Part shown: piece after piece, positions 48,219 through 61,094 of the stretch | Layout of the letters: the number at the start of each line of letters is the position of its first letter | How positions within the stretch are numbered: position 1 is the stretch's first letter | Source: Sialis fuliginosa | Taxonomy: Eukaryota; Arthropoda; Insecta; Megaloptera; Sialidae | Direction of reading: 5' to 3' | Length of the DNA stretch: 64,000 nucleotides | Assembly (NCBI GenBank): GCA_961205875.1 | Contig: OY540810.1 | Span: 19,220,001-19,284,000 of the forward strand | Made by a program: the position numbers and the translations under genes | The notes under the pieces: model-generated | What the model was told of the DNA's origin: nothing | Seen by the model: the letters and a program-made list of their open reading frames with translations, nothing else | The model's database searches: none

Positions 48219-49367
48219 GTTCTTACGGACAACGACCACGAAAACCTACAGAAAAATCTTAAATATCGTTGTGCTAATTATTATTATTATTGAGTCATAA
48301 GTCTTAAAATTAAAAAAAATATATTTTAAAGTATTTTTCATCTATTTAAAATTTTGTTCAGCTCAAATCATTGTTTAAATATATAAAATAGATATTAAAA
48401 AAACCATAAATCAATAATTACTATAATTTAATATCCACAAACAACAAATAAAAAATGTATGAATGGTTTATTCATACATTTAAACTGCAAGTAACTTTTG
48501 TATGAAAACTTTTTTCTGTAAGCAGCTTAATTTTCGAAATAAAAATTCGTAACATTTTATAGAAATATTAATTAACGATATCGCGAATTTTATTTATTTC
48601 ATGTTTTGTTTATTGAAAAAATGTTAGTTCATTTATTGTTAATTAAATCTGATCGTTATTAATAGTTCCAAGGTCTAGTTTAAGTTTGCCAAAGAATTGT
48701 GTTTTATGTAAAAATATCTACTCGGAAATCAAGAAGGAATTTTTATTAATAGCAAACGTCAAAAGTTAATTGATTAGGTTACTAAGTTACTATGTATGGG
48801 TATAATGAGCAATCAAATAAGGCATTCGAAAGAAACATCTGTTCATTACATGCATTATGTAATACAATTTTTGTTGTATAATAAAATTAGCGAGATTTTT
48901 GACCTGAAGATATTGATTACGAAATTAAAAATATTTTTTTAGTTGCAGTTTTTATTGTGCCGAATACCTGCGATTTTATATTATTGAGGAGCTAAAACAA
49001 TTAAAATAATATTGTGGTATACCTATATGAATAAAATAATATCTTAGGTACATATTGCTCATGTATAATTAATACCGAGTTTTACAAAGAATTTGGTCTT
49101 GACTAAAACTTAATCAAACGCTTTCTGCAGGGTATCAAATTTAAATAACAGTTGTATAGTATTTAAGAATGATTTAGGGCATACACGCTAAGTAGAAATG
49201 AACGATCTAAAGATATTGGTGATTGATTTACACCTTAGAAAGGATAATATCTTTACATTGTTATAAAATTACCACTGCTCTAAAATCTAAACCAAATTAA
49301 TAACAATTCGACACCCCGTAGAAAGCGATTGGTTAATACCGTTTATAACAACAGCCAAATAACTTTC
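48219..49367. other. AT-rich, no gene seen
   Basis: No coding or repeat feature recognised. Confidence 0.45.
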
Positions 49368-50660
49368 TACATCCTTAATATATAAGTATAAAGCTCAACG
49401 TCTGTCTGTCTGTTTGTACGTTAGTGCGCTTATCATTCGAGAACCACTTATCAGATTTACGTTATTTCTTTTTTAATTCATAGGTAGGTACATTCTCTGG
49501 CCAGGTTATAGGCTACATTTTGTTACCTTAGGTAACATAACAACTAAGCAGTGACGATAATAGTAAATCAAGTCGGAAAAAAATTTGCAGTCGGCGCGCT
49601 ATTTTGCAGTACAATAAAGTCAGCGACACCACATATCTAACTTTTATATTTAAGCCAAAATGACTACTTTTATGTTACAAAGAAAATTTAAAATATTTAG
49701 GTTTTGTTTACGTGGATGTGCAAAACATTAATCCTTATTGAAATAAATGATTTCATCGTCATAAGAACTTAATGTAGATATAATTTGCCCTTTACAGCAG
49801 TGGTTTCCAAACTTTACGTCACTACGCCTCCCATTAGAAAAAATCTAATCTTGGCGCCTCCCCCCCCATATTTTGAAAGGTATAAAATACAAAAAAATAA
49901 TAAATCAATAATAACAAGTTTTTATTGTTTAATTAACAATTAAATTTAAAAATTTTAAATATAACAATCAATTTTAAATGAATTTAATTATTATTTTATT
50001 TGAAATTACTAGAGGGGAGAAATAGTTTGAAAAATAAACAATTAAATTTAAAAATTTTAAATGAAACAATCAATTTTTAATGATCTATTATTTTATTTGA
50101 AATTCCTAGAGAGAGGAGAGAAATGTTTTCCATTATATTAATAAGTATGTAATATTTGAGAAAACAATAATAAATAATATATTATATGTTATGTTATCAA
50201 AATTACATTTCTAGTAAACTTTTCGCGCCTCCCTTTGCACTAGTCCGCGCCTCGCTAGGGAGGCGCGCCTCCCAGTTTGGAAATCGCTGCTTTACAGCAT
50301 CCAATTTGGTCGTATAGTTTAGAAAATATCTTGAAATATACATATACGTGAACATATTATTCGCGTGATGAGAACCGGTGTCGCGGCGTGCGGTAAGGAG
50401 AGAGCGTGCCGAGTAGACGCAGGGCAGAGAGAATGATCACAGGCCGGTATTCTTTTGAATGTCAATTGTTTTTTTTTTTCAATTTAAATAGAACAAAAAT
50501 TATTTTTACTTTTTGCTCTGATTCGTTTTTGTTAGGTAGGTAATTTAAGTGTTGTTTGGTTTTTATTACAATAATAACTAATCGTGTTTGTACTTAATTC
50601 AACTATATTTTGTTTTTAATCCTAAACAATAATTCCGTAGTCCACGCGAGTACAGCTAGT
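49368..50660 (-). mobile_element. Family F element interrupted by a hAT
   Basis: Reverse-complement copy of 18650-19523: starts ctacatccttaatatat/aagctcaacgtctg and ends ccacgcgagtacagctagt. It is split by the 492-bp hAT at 49798-50289. The GC-rich core (50365-50450) has diverged more than the flanks. Confidence 0.85.
49798..50289. mobile_element. hAT-type MITE inside family F
   Basis: Ends cagtggtttccaaac and the inverted gtttggaaatcgctg, extended by cgcctccc-rich subterminal repeats. Flanked by a perfect 8-bp duplication CTTTACAG (49790-49797 and 50290-50297). The uninterrupted equivalent in the family F copy near 19030 confirms the insertion. Interior contains a direct duplication (aattaaatttaaaaatttta at about 49935 and 50040). 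Confidence 0.96.
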
Positions 50661-51514
50661 ACATATATACAATACATAGATTTAATATAATCAACACAAT
50701 CTATAATTAAAAGGGTGAACTAATAATTATTCATTACTGGTATATTAGCAGCTATTAATTATAACGATTAAAATAAGTGTACACACATTTAGATAATCAG
50801 TTAGTTGCGTGTGTGCACGACTACTGTTTATTAATTTTGGAACTAAATCCTACGTCATTGACTACTTACATAGATGGCAATGCGTGCATATATTTGCACT
50901 CAATAAATATTGCATACCTGTGCCCACTAATGTTATCCTCCCATCATTTTCTTTCACTCTTATTAAATTAAGTATCTATAGGTACATGAACATGTGGAGC
51001 GACCAAAGTGTTAATAATCTGCGTGAGCGATATGTTGTACGAAAAACACAGCAGATGTCAAAATATTTGGAATGCTAGAGTTGTTTTTAAATTCATAAGT
51101 TGTTCAGAATTCAAACTTGGTTTGTAAAATAATTTTAATTAAACAAAATAAATATTTATTCCTTTACGAATAAATTATAGAATTAAAAAATACTTGTAAT
51201 TATTTATAGATTAGTAACAATAATCGCGACATATTTTGTTTATAAAGTTAGACACTTTAGTTTATTTCTTGATAAATTATTTTCTATTTATTCGTTGATT
51301 CAATTGTTACAGAATTTCATATAAAAGCTGGAGTACATTTTTTTGAGAAACCAGTAGATTTTGATGCAAAGAACACGAGTCACGAGAGTCACCCTTCTCT
51401 TTAAGGGGGGTTGAATAACTTTTTAGGGTCTCGTAAAGCTGTCTTAAAATGTTATTTGTAAAAACTCGTGGAACTGTCAGATTTAAGATAAAACATAACA
51501 ATACATATGTTAAC
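50661..51514. other. AT-rich; weak exon-like ORF at 50992-51078
   Basis: At 50992 an ATG opens the short frame MWSDQSVNNLRERYVVRKTQ and ends 28 codons on at 51078. A T-rich tract ending tctatag at 50980 could be an acceptor, and CTGC|GTGAGC at 51023 could be a donor. The peptide looks less AT-driven than its surroundings, but there is no further support. Confidence 0.2.
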
Positions 51515-52096
51515 TAGAAAGTGATACTTAAAATGGCTATTTGTTGATAAAGATGAATTTTTGGAGGTATATTTTTATTATTTTTTTGTCTTATTTTTTA
51601 TCATAGAACAAGAATATAAAAATATTTTTTGTAATTTGAAGCATCCGTATTAAAAATTCTGCATCCTTTTTTTTGCATCCATATTTCTCGTAAACGGTTT
51701 ATCCTATGATAAATGAGCAAAGCATATTTTTATGTATTTTGTGCCATACAATCTTATTCAAATGTCTAATTTAGGAAAAAAATAAAGAACAAAAAAATAC
51801 TAGATAAAAATCGATGGGCCCACTGACCCCATACAGCCCTGATCTAAATTATAATTGCTCAATACTGGAAATCGATAAAACTTATTAATACTAAACCCTG
51901 TATCAAATTTCATAACTTTAGCATAATGGGGTCTCCAGATATTAAATAAAAACTAATTTTGAATAAAATATTTGGAGGGCTGTAGCCCCCTTACGAAAAA
52001 TTTTCGGACACATGTTCATATAATGTTTTTTGCTTAAAATATGTCTCTTAATTTACTGTTCAAGTTTGGCACGACAGCACTGAATCACCCTGTATT
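51515..52096. repeat. Family A right-half copy (copy 3)
   Basis: Follows 3509-4095 closely (taaaatggctatttgttg, ttgaagcatccgtatta, atcgatgggcccactg, ggcacgacagc). The left arm is missing, so no foldback is possible. Confidence 0.8.
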
Positions 52097-53415
52097 TATA
52101 AAGCTGGCAAAATTAAAAAAATATACATATACATAATAAATGTACATACATATTATTTATATACAGTCACCTGCATTAATGGTCTTGCAGTTTGTATTCA
52201 TTTTCGTTTATCACAAACTTAGTAGGCTCCTCCCATTTGATTATTATAATATTTAAATCATTTCTCCATGTATCAAACAAAGACAGATATTTTGAAATTC
52301 ATTTGCTAGATATAGAACTACTCTTCGTTTATAATAGGTACTCATATATATTTGTGCAATTAAATTATTATGTAATCTATTGAAAATTGTATACGAAAAT
52401 TTTGTGGCAATAAATATTTGATATTCCGAATTTTTGTATTTAAATATATTAAACGTGATAGACAAAGATAACCAAAGATGTTTGTCTTTAAATTTGGAAT
52501 CTGTTGTAAGCGATTCTAGCCTTTAGGGTGCCAGACGAGTTCTACAGGCGACTGTACATATATATTATGTATATTTTTTATATATGTATATTATTTATAC
52601 ATACAGAGCGTGCGAAAAAACCATCCAGCAACGTCGACTTTGGAAGTTAACAATAAGTCGAACACATATAGTTCTCAATAATACTCACCCGATCTCGATA
52701 TTACTTAAATTTTTTCGACGACTGTAGAGAATAATAAATATCCCGATTAGAACACAATCCGGCTATATAAGAAATCTATAAAAAAAATTTAGCCTAAACG
52801 ATGGTTTTTATCTGATCTCGATTTCTTTGGCAATTTTCCCAGGTAGTTTTTTTGGCGATTAGTTTAGTTGTAAAAGCGAACATTTCAGAAATCACTAATT
52901 ACCAAACTGTTCATTACAAAAATATTTGTAATTTTAATTCTTTGTTCATCAATAATCAATATTGGTTATCTCTATATTAAAATATATTAGTTTCGATACC
53001 ACTGTTTTATGTTGTGATATGGCGGGGCATGTGTGGGGTGCAGGGAGACTATATTTAGAGCAGTTCTGGGTGTGATGCCCACGCATGGATATATTCTAAA
53101 TCGGAATCAGGAAACAGAGCATGTATGTGTGTGCTAGAGAAAGAGAGATAGTGTTCGTTGCCGCTCCAACACTCCACCAAGTCTATCGAGATCTTAGCAA
53201 TTAATTATTACAGTACTATGTGACAGTTTTCTTTTTGATCATGATAAACTTTTAAAATTCATTTAACACAAGCTGAAAATTACACAGATTTATACGATTT
53301 TATTACCAGGACTGTACATAAGAAAAATTGTGTTTGGATGTTTTTCGACGTTTGTTGAAGTTGTTTTGATTGTAATTTGTATATTTTATAAATTTTCTTG
53401 AAATAAAAACTTTTA
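52097..53415. other. No gene; unusual GC-richer patch 53015-53190
   Basis: The patch (tatggcggggcatgtgtggg, gtgatgcccacgcatgg, gccgctccaacactccacc) is non-repetitive in the window and lacks a long frame. Could be a regulatory or untranslated segment. Function unknown. The sequence from about 52605 (gagcgtgcgaaaaaaccatc) looks like the start of another old element. Confidence 0.35.
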
Positions 53416-53747
53416 TGTCCGGTATTATAAAGGAGCTAGCAAAATTTGCTAGATAGCAATTACTTTCAAATGAGGTATTAATTCTGTACTAGTATCTATG
53501 GATTAGTTACGGAATTTAGTGCAGTGACACTTCAACTAATTGTAACACAGTTGGCATCTTTCACCGTACAAAATAATTTTCATAATATCACCACTGTTTT
53601 AATACCGTTGGTATTTACCTACAACGCGTGCGCGAAACTTGTCAAAGTCTTCAACAAACTCCAAAAGGACTGTCATAGAAGTTTGATATCTCATTTGAAA
53701 GTGCTTGCTAGCTAGCAAATGTGCTTGGTCCTTTATAATACCGGACA
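53416..53747 (+). mobile_element. PIF/Harbinger-like MITE copy 2
   Basis: Ends tgtccggtattataaaggag and the inverted cctttataataccggaca, with the duplication TTA (53413-53415 and 53748-53750). Opposite orientation to copies 1 and 3. Confidence 0.87.
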
Positions 53748-53750
53748 TTA

Positions 53751-55224
53751 TACATTATTATTTTTAAACTGAAAGCTGAATCTACGATTCTTTTTTTTTA
53801 AATATTTATTTAAATAAATAAAAATACCATACATTAAAATGATTCAGTCTATTTACATGTATACTGATGCAATGTCTTCCTAATGGTTATATACCTACAC
53901 TATATGTATGAAAATTAAAGCAAAACTGATTTCTGAAATGTTTCAAGTGAGTCGACACTGTTAAGTTTTGATGAAATATCTTGTTTTATTTACATTGATA
54001 CAAGATACGTTTCTTTTAAATATAAAGAATTTAGGACACTTTACGTGGAAGCAGTTGACCCATTGAAAAACTGACCTAATTTTGGTTCGTAGAAACTGAT
54101 TAATGTTTTCCTGAATTTTTATTTTATCTTTCTGAAATTTTGGCAGGTACAATTGTTGTAGTTACGAAATAAGTATTTATTTGAAATAATTTTGTATTGC
54201 TCTTTTTACATAATTATTACATGGGTTTCTCCTTTTCTGGCTAGCAATTTGAATTTATATTTTATTTTACGTCGTTTTTTTTACGTACATTTTTTTAAAT
54301 CATATTTTGTAATATGGAAATAATTTTTTTTTTATAATTTTACATTTTGTAGAATATTCTTTAAAATTTTCATTTGTAAAATAAATCATTTATTTATGTC
54401 AGATGCCAGAAAATATGTACCATGGTAAAATTGTTATAATACGGTTAATTAGTTTTGAAAACATTATTTAAGAAAAAGTTTTATAAATAGATGAGTACGT
54501 CAACTTTATAATTAATTTTAGAACTTTCCATAAGATCGTTTTAAAATTAATACATTGTTTATCTATTGATTATATTTAAAACATTTTTATAATAGTATCG
54601 CAAATATTTAAAATTATTAATTTGTAGGCGAAAACTATTTCTGAAATTGTTTAATGCGGTTTTTATATTTATTTGTTTTTAATATAAAAATGAATTTTAA
54701 CATTTCAGCTTCATTCAAATGCATAGAAAGATTTTGGTTCACTTTTATATATACGAGTAATTTTTTTATAATGATGGACATAATTAAATTTAATATATTG
54801 CAAACTAATATTTTAATGAAAAAAATAATACTTTGAGTATTTGTTTTATAACATACAACCCACACATACCAAATATGTATTTACATAATGTGTTCATATA
54901 CATAAATAATACTCAAATGTTTAAACTTTAGTGATAACGAGTGATATGTAAGAATTTCCTCTCAATATCAACATTTGTATTCGATAACATTTCAGTGCTT
55001 AGATTAAAAAATATTTCACGAAATGTTAAATCAATTTATTAAGTACTTATTTCCATTACAGTTTTTAGATAGATATATAAATATATTATCTTATTTCCGA
55101 TTTTTTGTTTAATCAGCGGTATTCAAAACTTTAAGAAATGTTTACGAAAATGATTACTCTTCAGTCTTTTTTACTTTCTTATACCATGTACCTATATGAA
55201 ATATATAATAGTATAAGTATAGTG
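53751..55224. other. AT-rich, no gene seen
   Basis: Very AT-rich; several 60-75-codon frames are Ile/Lys/Asn/Phe-driven and overlap on both strands, as expected by chance. Confidence 0.45.
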
Positions 55225-56130
55225 AAACTGATTTTTTTGAAATCCGGATTTTGATGGAACTATCCATTTTGACCTTTCCTGAATACATTATGACTATTTT
55301 CGCCATTATGTCTGTGTGTCGGTCTGTCGATCTGTAAGCACTGTAACTCAAATACGACAAATAGTAGAAGGGTGAAATTTTAGATTTAAGATTAATTTTT
55401 ATCTGGGAAGAAAACGTCCTATTTTTGAAAACGATCTTTCAACCGGATACGGATGTTTACCTACGTCGATTTTTGAATTTTTCGAATTACTTTGAAACAG
55501 TGCGAATTAGAGAAAAATGATCAAGTTAAAAATTGTAGGTTATGTCATTATCTATAATTTATGTTCTATTAATTTTTTCGAAAAAACAAATTTTTGAAAA
55601 AAAAAATTAATTATAATTCAAATGATTTATAACAGAGAAGAAATATCTGCCATGAGTGTCATGAGATTTCTTATACGTATTACAGAAATTGAACAGTGTG
55701 CGTGTTTGCCATGGGACTTTCATATACGTAATACTAAGCGTGAACAGTGTGGGCGAGTCTAAATAATTTAAAAAGAAAAATCTGTCAGACTAAATCATAA
55801 ATGTTGGAAAAAAAGTATGGGGAATAAATTATAGATAATAACATACTCGACATTTTTTATCTAAAACATTTTTTTCTTACTTCAAAAATAATTCGAAAAT
55901 TCAAAAATAGACAAGAGTAAACATCTGTTTTCGGTTAAAACGTAAAAAAATTCATTTGATACATAATGTAGAGAATAATATTATCTATACTTTATGTCCC
56001 ATTAATTTTATTTTATCTTTTATTATGTAGTTTATCAGAAATGTGTTTTAATAAATTAAGAATCACGTACACTGTTCACTGTCAGGATTACGTATAAGAA
56101 AGTCCCGTGGCTTCCGTGGCAGATATTTTT
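55225..56130. repeat. Family D copy, fullest
   Basis: ccggattttgatggaacta, gacctttcctgaatacat, gccattatgtctgtgtgtcg, then inverted late blocks (aatatctgccatgagtgtca near 55647 versus ccgtggcagatatttttt near 56118), so it is an imperfect foldback. Non-coding. Confidence 0.65.
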
Positions 56131-56835
56131 TAATTGTAATTTAATTAAATTTAATTTTTTTGTCATAGTTGGAAAAATGAGTATAAGATATACTTCAAAT
56201 ATTATAATAAACTGAATTTTCTTCACCTATACCCCCACCAAGATAACATTTCTTATTTGTGTGTGTGTAAAAGATATAGTTTATTGAATATATAATATAA
56301 TTATTTAATTATATTGAAAACTGAATTCTTATCATTTTAGTATCTATTAGTAATATTGAATTATAACGTTACTATTTTTACTCATATTATTATTAAAACA
56401 TTATAGATAAAAAGACTTGGGAAATAAGTACACATATGTATTTATTATACACTCAACTGTTAATCTATATTACACAAAAAAGTAATTAACCCAACATGGT
56501 TATTTTATGTGCAGAAACAAATTATTTATGATAAAAAATTTCCATTACATGATATGTTAGATATTTAGATACGTATATGACATATGCCCTATATACAATG
56601 CCGATCGTAATGATAAATAAACAAAGGATTATAAGATAACACTTTACCTAATATAATACAAAAATAGATGATAATAATGTATACGTGAGTATACGATATT
56701 TAATTTTTTAAGGAATTTTTAAAAAGGATTTAAAAAAACTTTTTTTTGTACTAATTAATAAGTACAGTTTTTAAATGTTTAAAATAATAATAATACCCGG
56801 TGTTTCCACAGTGAATTCTGAAACTGAAACAGTTT
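56131..56835. other. AT-rich, no gene seen
   Basis: Nothing recognisable. Confidence 0.45.
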
Positions 56836-56930
56836 CAGAATCACTTCTGAAGAAGACTCCGACATGAGAGTCGAAACGTCAAGTGTAAGAAAAATACGAC
56901 AACGTAGACAACAGTCCGAAAAGTTAGCTA
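56836..56930 (+). repeat. Hammerhead-like repeat, single arm
   Basis: CTGAAGA (56847-56853), one base, then a perfect five-pair stem GACTC/GAGTC (56855-56859 with 56868-56872) closed by an 8-base loop, then GAAA (56873-56876) and cgtcaag. The tail (gacaacgtagacaacagtcc, gaaaagttagc) matches the palindrome at 48067-48218. Confidence 0.55.
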
Positions 56931-58167
56931 CAATCATTATGTTGTTTTTACCTCTACTGAAACTTGAAGAATTTTAGACCTTATTGATATCTTACATAAT
57001 GTTTTGTATAAAAAAAAGTTAATTAGTAAATGCATGAATTAATTATTTTATTTTTGTATACCTCAATCTAAAAATATAATTTTCTTAGAAATTGTTTAAC
57101 AAAAAATATTTTTGGTATTTTTTTTTTTAAATCGCAATATAATAGTAAAGTATACATTTTTTGTCAAATCAATCACTTGTTATTATAATTGAAATTATTA
57201 ACTTCAAATACAATTATATCTTTTATAAATAAATTATTTCTAATCATCTGTCTTTATGGCTATTGTATTATAAGATCACTTTAAATATACCAACCATAGA
57301 ATTACGCACTCAAAATTAATAATAATAATCATTCTGTATAAATATATAGGCTTACCATATCCAGTATCCATAAGTCCCGAAATCGTTCCCGGTTTGTTAT
57401 TTTGTATCCGTATTACGAACAATAATATAATAACCAAATGAATTTCAAAATCTCGCATTTATTAAAATAATACCTACCCCTTTTTGTATGTAGACACGTT
57501 CATCGGGTATAATTTGAATTTTCAGTGTAATGTTCTGTAAATATTGAACTGATTGTGAGTTGTTCTAAATAAAATAATAAAAATGTTATCAAATACGACA
57601 ATAAACTATTCCTCAGAAATAATTTTAATGTCTTATATTTCAAGTTCCATTTTTATTAAGTTATGCAACGTCAGACAACAAAGATAGCAAGATGAAGTTA
57701 GGTTAGGAAGTGTTATTAGTTTTTTATTTGCTCGCTAGATGTCACTACTACTGTCAGCAGTTGTTTTTCAAGCATCCCAAAAAAGTATAACATCTAAATC
57801 TAAAGTGTGTACGTCAGTACACTCACACACTTCTTTACCCTTTCTAACCAAGTTAAAAAAATGAAAAGGTTCTCAATTCAATCAATATATTTTTGAACAT
57901 AACTCCGACAAACATGCATCAAAAAAGAGAAAAATAAAAAACTTTAAAAAATAAGTCGGTGCCAAGGTAATAAAAAGCTTTTTAAGAAAAAAAAACCTAC
58001 TTCAAAAACTGTTTTTAATTATTATATACTTTTCAGTATATTTAGTGTTTTTTAAATCGGTTTTATTTTATTTTTTTAAGTTTAAAAAAAAATTATATAG
58101 TAGATACTTAACCCTACGTTATGTACATACAATAATAATTAATAATAAAATATATAATAATAATCTA
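56931..58167. other. AT-rich, no gene seen
   Basis: Contains a short gttaggttagg near 57696 (telomere-like word) and nothing else notable. Confidence 0.45.
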
Positions 58168-58175
58168 ACTAAATA

Positions 58176-58459
58176 CAGTGGCGTAGCTAGAGGTTAGAGA
58201 AACCGGCCCTTGTAGGTTACGCAAAACCTGGGAGGGGCGGTAAAATGGGGCAGAGCATTATGTGAATTGAAATATGACATGAAGACTAAAAAAAGGTCTC
58301 AGAAATTGAAGAGGGCGCAAAAGTAAGTTTTAAGGGCGGCAAAATCGCCATGACAACGAAAAAAAGGCCATCCAAAATAGCAAATATTCAATTACACAGG
58401 GGCGCGCGCTATTTTTTCAGTTTTTGCCGGGGGCGCAGTGACCTCTAGCTACGCCACTT
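58176..58459. mobile_element. hAT-type MITE
   Basis: Ends cagtggcgtagctagaggt and the inverted acctctagctacgccact(t), flanked by 8-bp near-duplicates actaaata (58168-58175) and attacata (58460-58467), 6 of 8. Shares termini with the MITE at 40202. Interior is G-rich (ctgggaggggcgg, gggcgcgcgc). Older than the 40202 copy judging by the decayed duplicate. Confidence 0.85.
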
Positions 58460-58467
58460 ATTACATA

Positions 58468-61086
58468 TTATATGTAAATAAAGTCTTATATCATTTGTTT
58501 ACACATATAAAAATGTATAATAAACAAATGATGCGAACACATATAATATAATTATAGGTTCTATTTCTATAAATACAACATTATATTGATTATTATTAAT
58601 AATGCATTTGTCAACATCTATATAATTTTATAACTCATTAACGCAACAATTGGTTTAGAAATAAGGTAATTATTATAATATAATTCATATGTGTTTATTT
58701 TTGACAAGATATCTAACGGTTTTATATACATATGTATAACTATATATAGCCGTTGTAATAAAACTCATATTTACTTTGTTATCGTAGTTTTGTTTGTTTT
58801 ATTTTATCATGTAAAATAATCACAACATTTTGTATAGTTATATGTAATCAATATATATTTTTTACATACGAGTGTATGTTTTATTTATGAATATTGAGGT
58901 TACATTAAAATATTCTAATAAATGATAAATTTCTTAGTTATGAAAAATATGTAAACCTTCATTTAAAAAATATATATAAATAATTTGTCCGTAAAATATT
59001 AATTTAGGACTATATTAGCTTGTGCTCCGCAATTTTTGAAAAATCGTGCAAAGGTTAAATAAATAAGTTTGGGAACAGTTGCTCTAGCGACTCTAGCCGA
59101 AGATATTTATGGATTAAAACATTTCAACTTAACATTTTTTAAATTAAATATATTTTGTCTTCTAAATAGATTGTTGTTAGGCTTTAGACAATATTTATAC
59201 TCTATTATTTTATATTTAATAAAAATATGTAATATTATTTCAAATATTTTATTTAACTATACATTATCATAAGTAATACTATTTACAAAAACAACAGAAT
59301 TGTTAGTGATTAATGTGTAGATTATTTTATTTTATTAATATTTATCTATAATATAAATTTATAAAAATTACGTAAGTTGTTGTACTATAATAATATACTG
59401 AATTATTTTTGTTTTGACAATTCAAATTGGAAAGATTTATTATTTTATATTTAATTGACCACTTGAAAAAGATAATATATGTTATAATTAGAGTTTATTG
59501 TTATAAATAAATCAATATCTGATTATCTGTTAACATAACATTTAAAATAAAATGTTTTTTACAATTGTTACCATATGCGACTAATGTATTATGTAGTATT
59601 TATATTAGTTTTTGCTCCAGGTTTTATAAGACGATTTACCACGCGGAAATTAATTTATTTCAACTTACAATTGTAACTGATGTAATATAATATATTATAA
59701 GATATAACCTTTACATGAGTTAGTTTTACTAATCAGCATGATGTTTATGTATTAAATCATTGAATTCTAAAAAACATACATACATGCTATTAATAATTAA
59801 ATTAAATCATACTCGACTTTTTTGGAATGTAATTACTTATTAATTATATATTTATTCTTAGATCAAATAATTAAAAAAAATCTTCAAAATTATAATAAAA
59901 TTGGTTCATATTAAAATTTAATTTAAGACGATCCTGTGTAATAAATAATAGTTTTTTTATTAAAATAATATTATCTATTATATATTTGATTTTTTTAATC
60001 ATATAGTACCGACATGTTATATATTTTTTTAATTTATAAATAAAGTAGCTAATGTAAGTACCTATTGAGTTTCATTCATTTATCATTTATTTTAATTTGT
60101 AAAATGACATGTTGTTTACAAGATAAAGCAAGATATATAATTAAAAATCGGAAATATTTAAATGTATTTAATTATCGATTAACAAGTGATCGGAGTGTAT
60201 GAACAACCGACACCTTTTCATTCACGCAACAAATATTCCAAACGCCACAAAAACATCATTCCTTTATGTGAATTAATACTTGTCTTGATTCAGTATACAA
60301 CGAATGTTCAAATGTACAGCAGAACAAGCATTACATAGACACATTACCTATAAAGGTATCATTTTCACTATTTTCATAAATATAAATATTATCATGATAA
60401 ATTGATTAACTTGTCTGTTATAGTGTATTTTATTGTTTCTTTAAAAAAATATTTACTGAGTAGGTAATAGTTTCTTTATTTTATTTTAGTAAATAAATAA
60501 AGATATATTTTTGTTTCATCAATTATGTCTTAAACCTTTGTTTATACGAAATAAATAAATAATTCAAACCGTAGAACAAATGATAGCATATATTTGAAAG
60601 TACGGTTTCAGGAGTTTACATGTCTTTTAACAAAATTTAATAGGGATTTACTAGATAATTTTTTTTTATTACGAATATATCAGAATTTTTAACAGTAGAT
60701 ATATTTTTTAATCATACCAGATTTATATAATACCTAATGTATTTTATATTTAAATCAATAAAGTAACTTTTTTCTTGATTTGACCAACATATTGCATGAA
60801 GAATTGCATTAATTTGATTAAAACTATTATTGCATTTAGTTATTGTCGTAGTCACCCTAGTGGATAGTTGAATTATTTAATATTCATTAATATGTATTAT
60901 TTGTGTCTACACCTATAGTATTAAGATATTTTTTAAAACGATAAAAAATATAGTTCCAGATAATTAGACTAAACATTTTTATTAAAACTCAGAAATAAAG
61001 TTATATAATGAAATATTTATATATGAAAGTTTTATATATGAAATAATCATTGAACTATTTAATTATTATAATATTAACATATACAT
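58468..61086. other. Longest feature-poor stretch, AT-rich
   Basis: About 2.6 kb with no repeat boundary or coding frame. A slightly GC-richer, non-repetitive segment at 60185-60360 (gatcggagtgtatgaacaac, cacgcaacaaatattcc) stands out. No function proposed. Confidence 0.4.
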
Positions 61087-61094
61087 ATCGACAT

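Noticed and set aside
50777..51078. Two overlapping 64- and 89-codon frames as a gene
   Set aside because: They overlap in different frames and their upstream parts are AT-driven; only the last ~28 codons looked at all protein-like, kept as a weak note.
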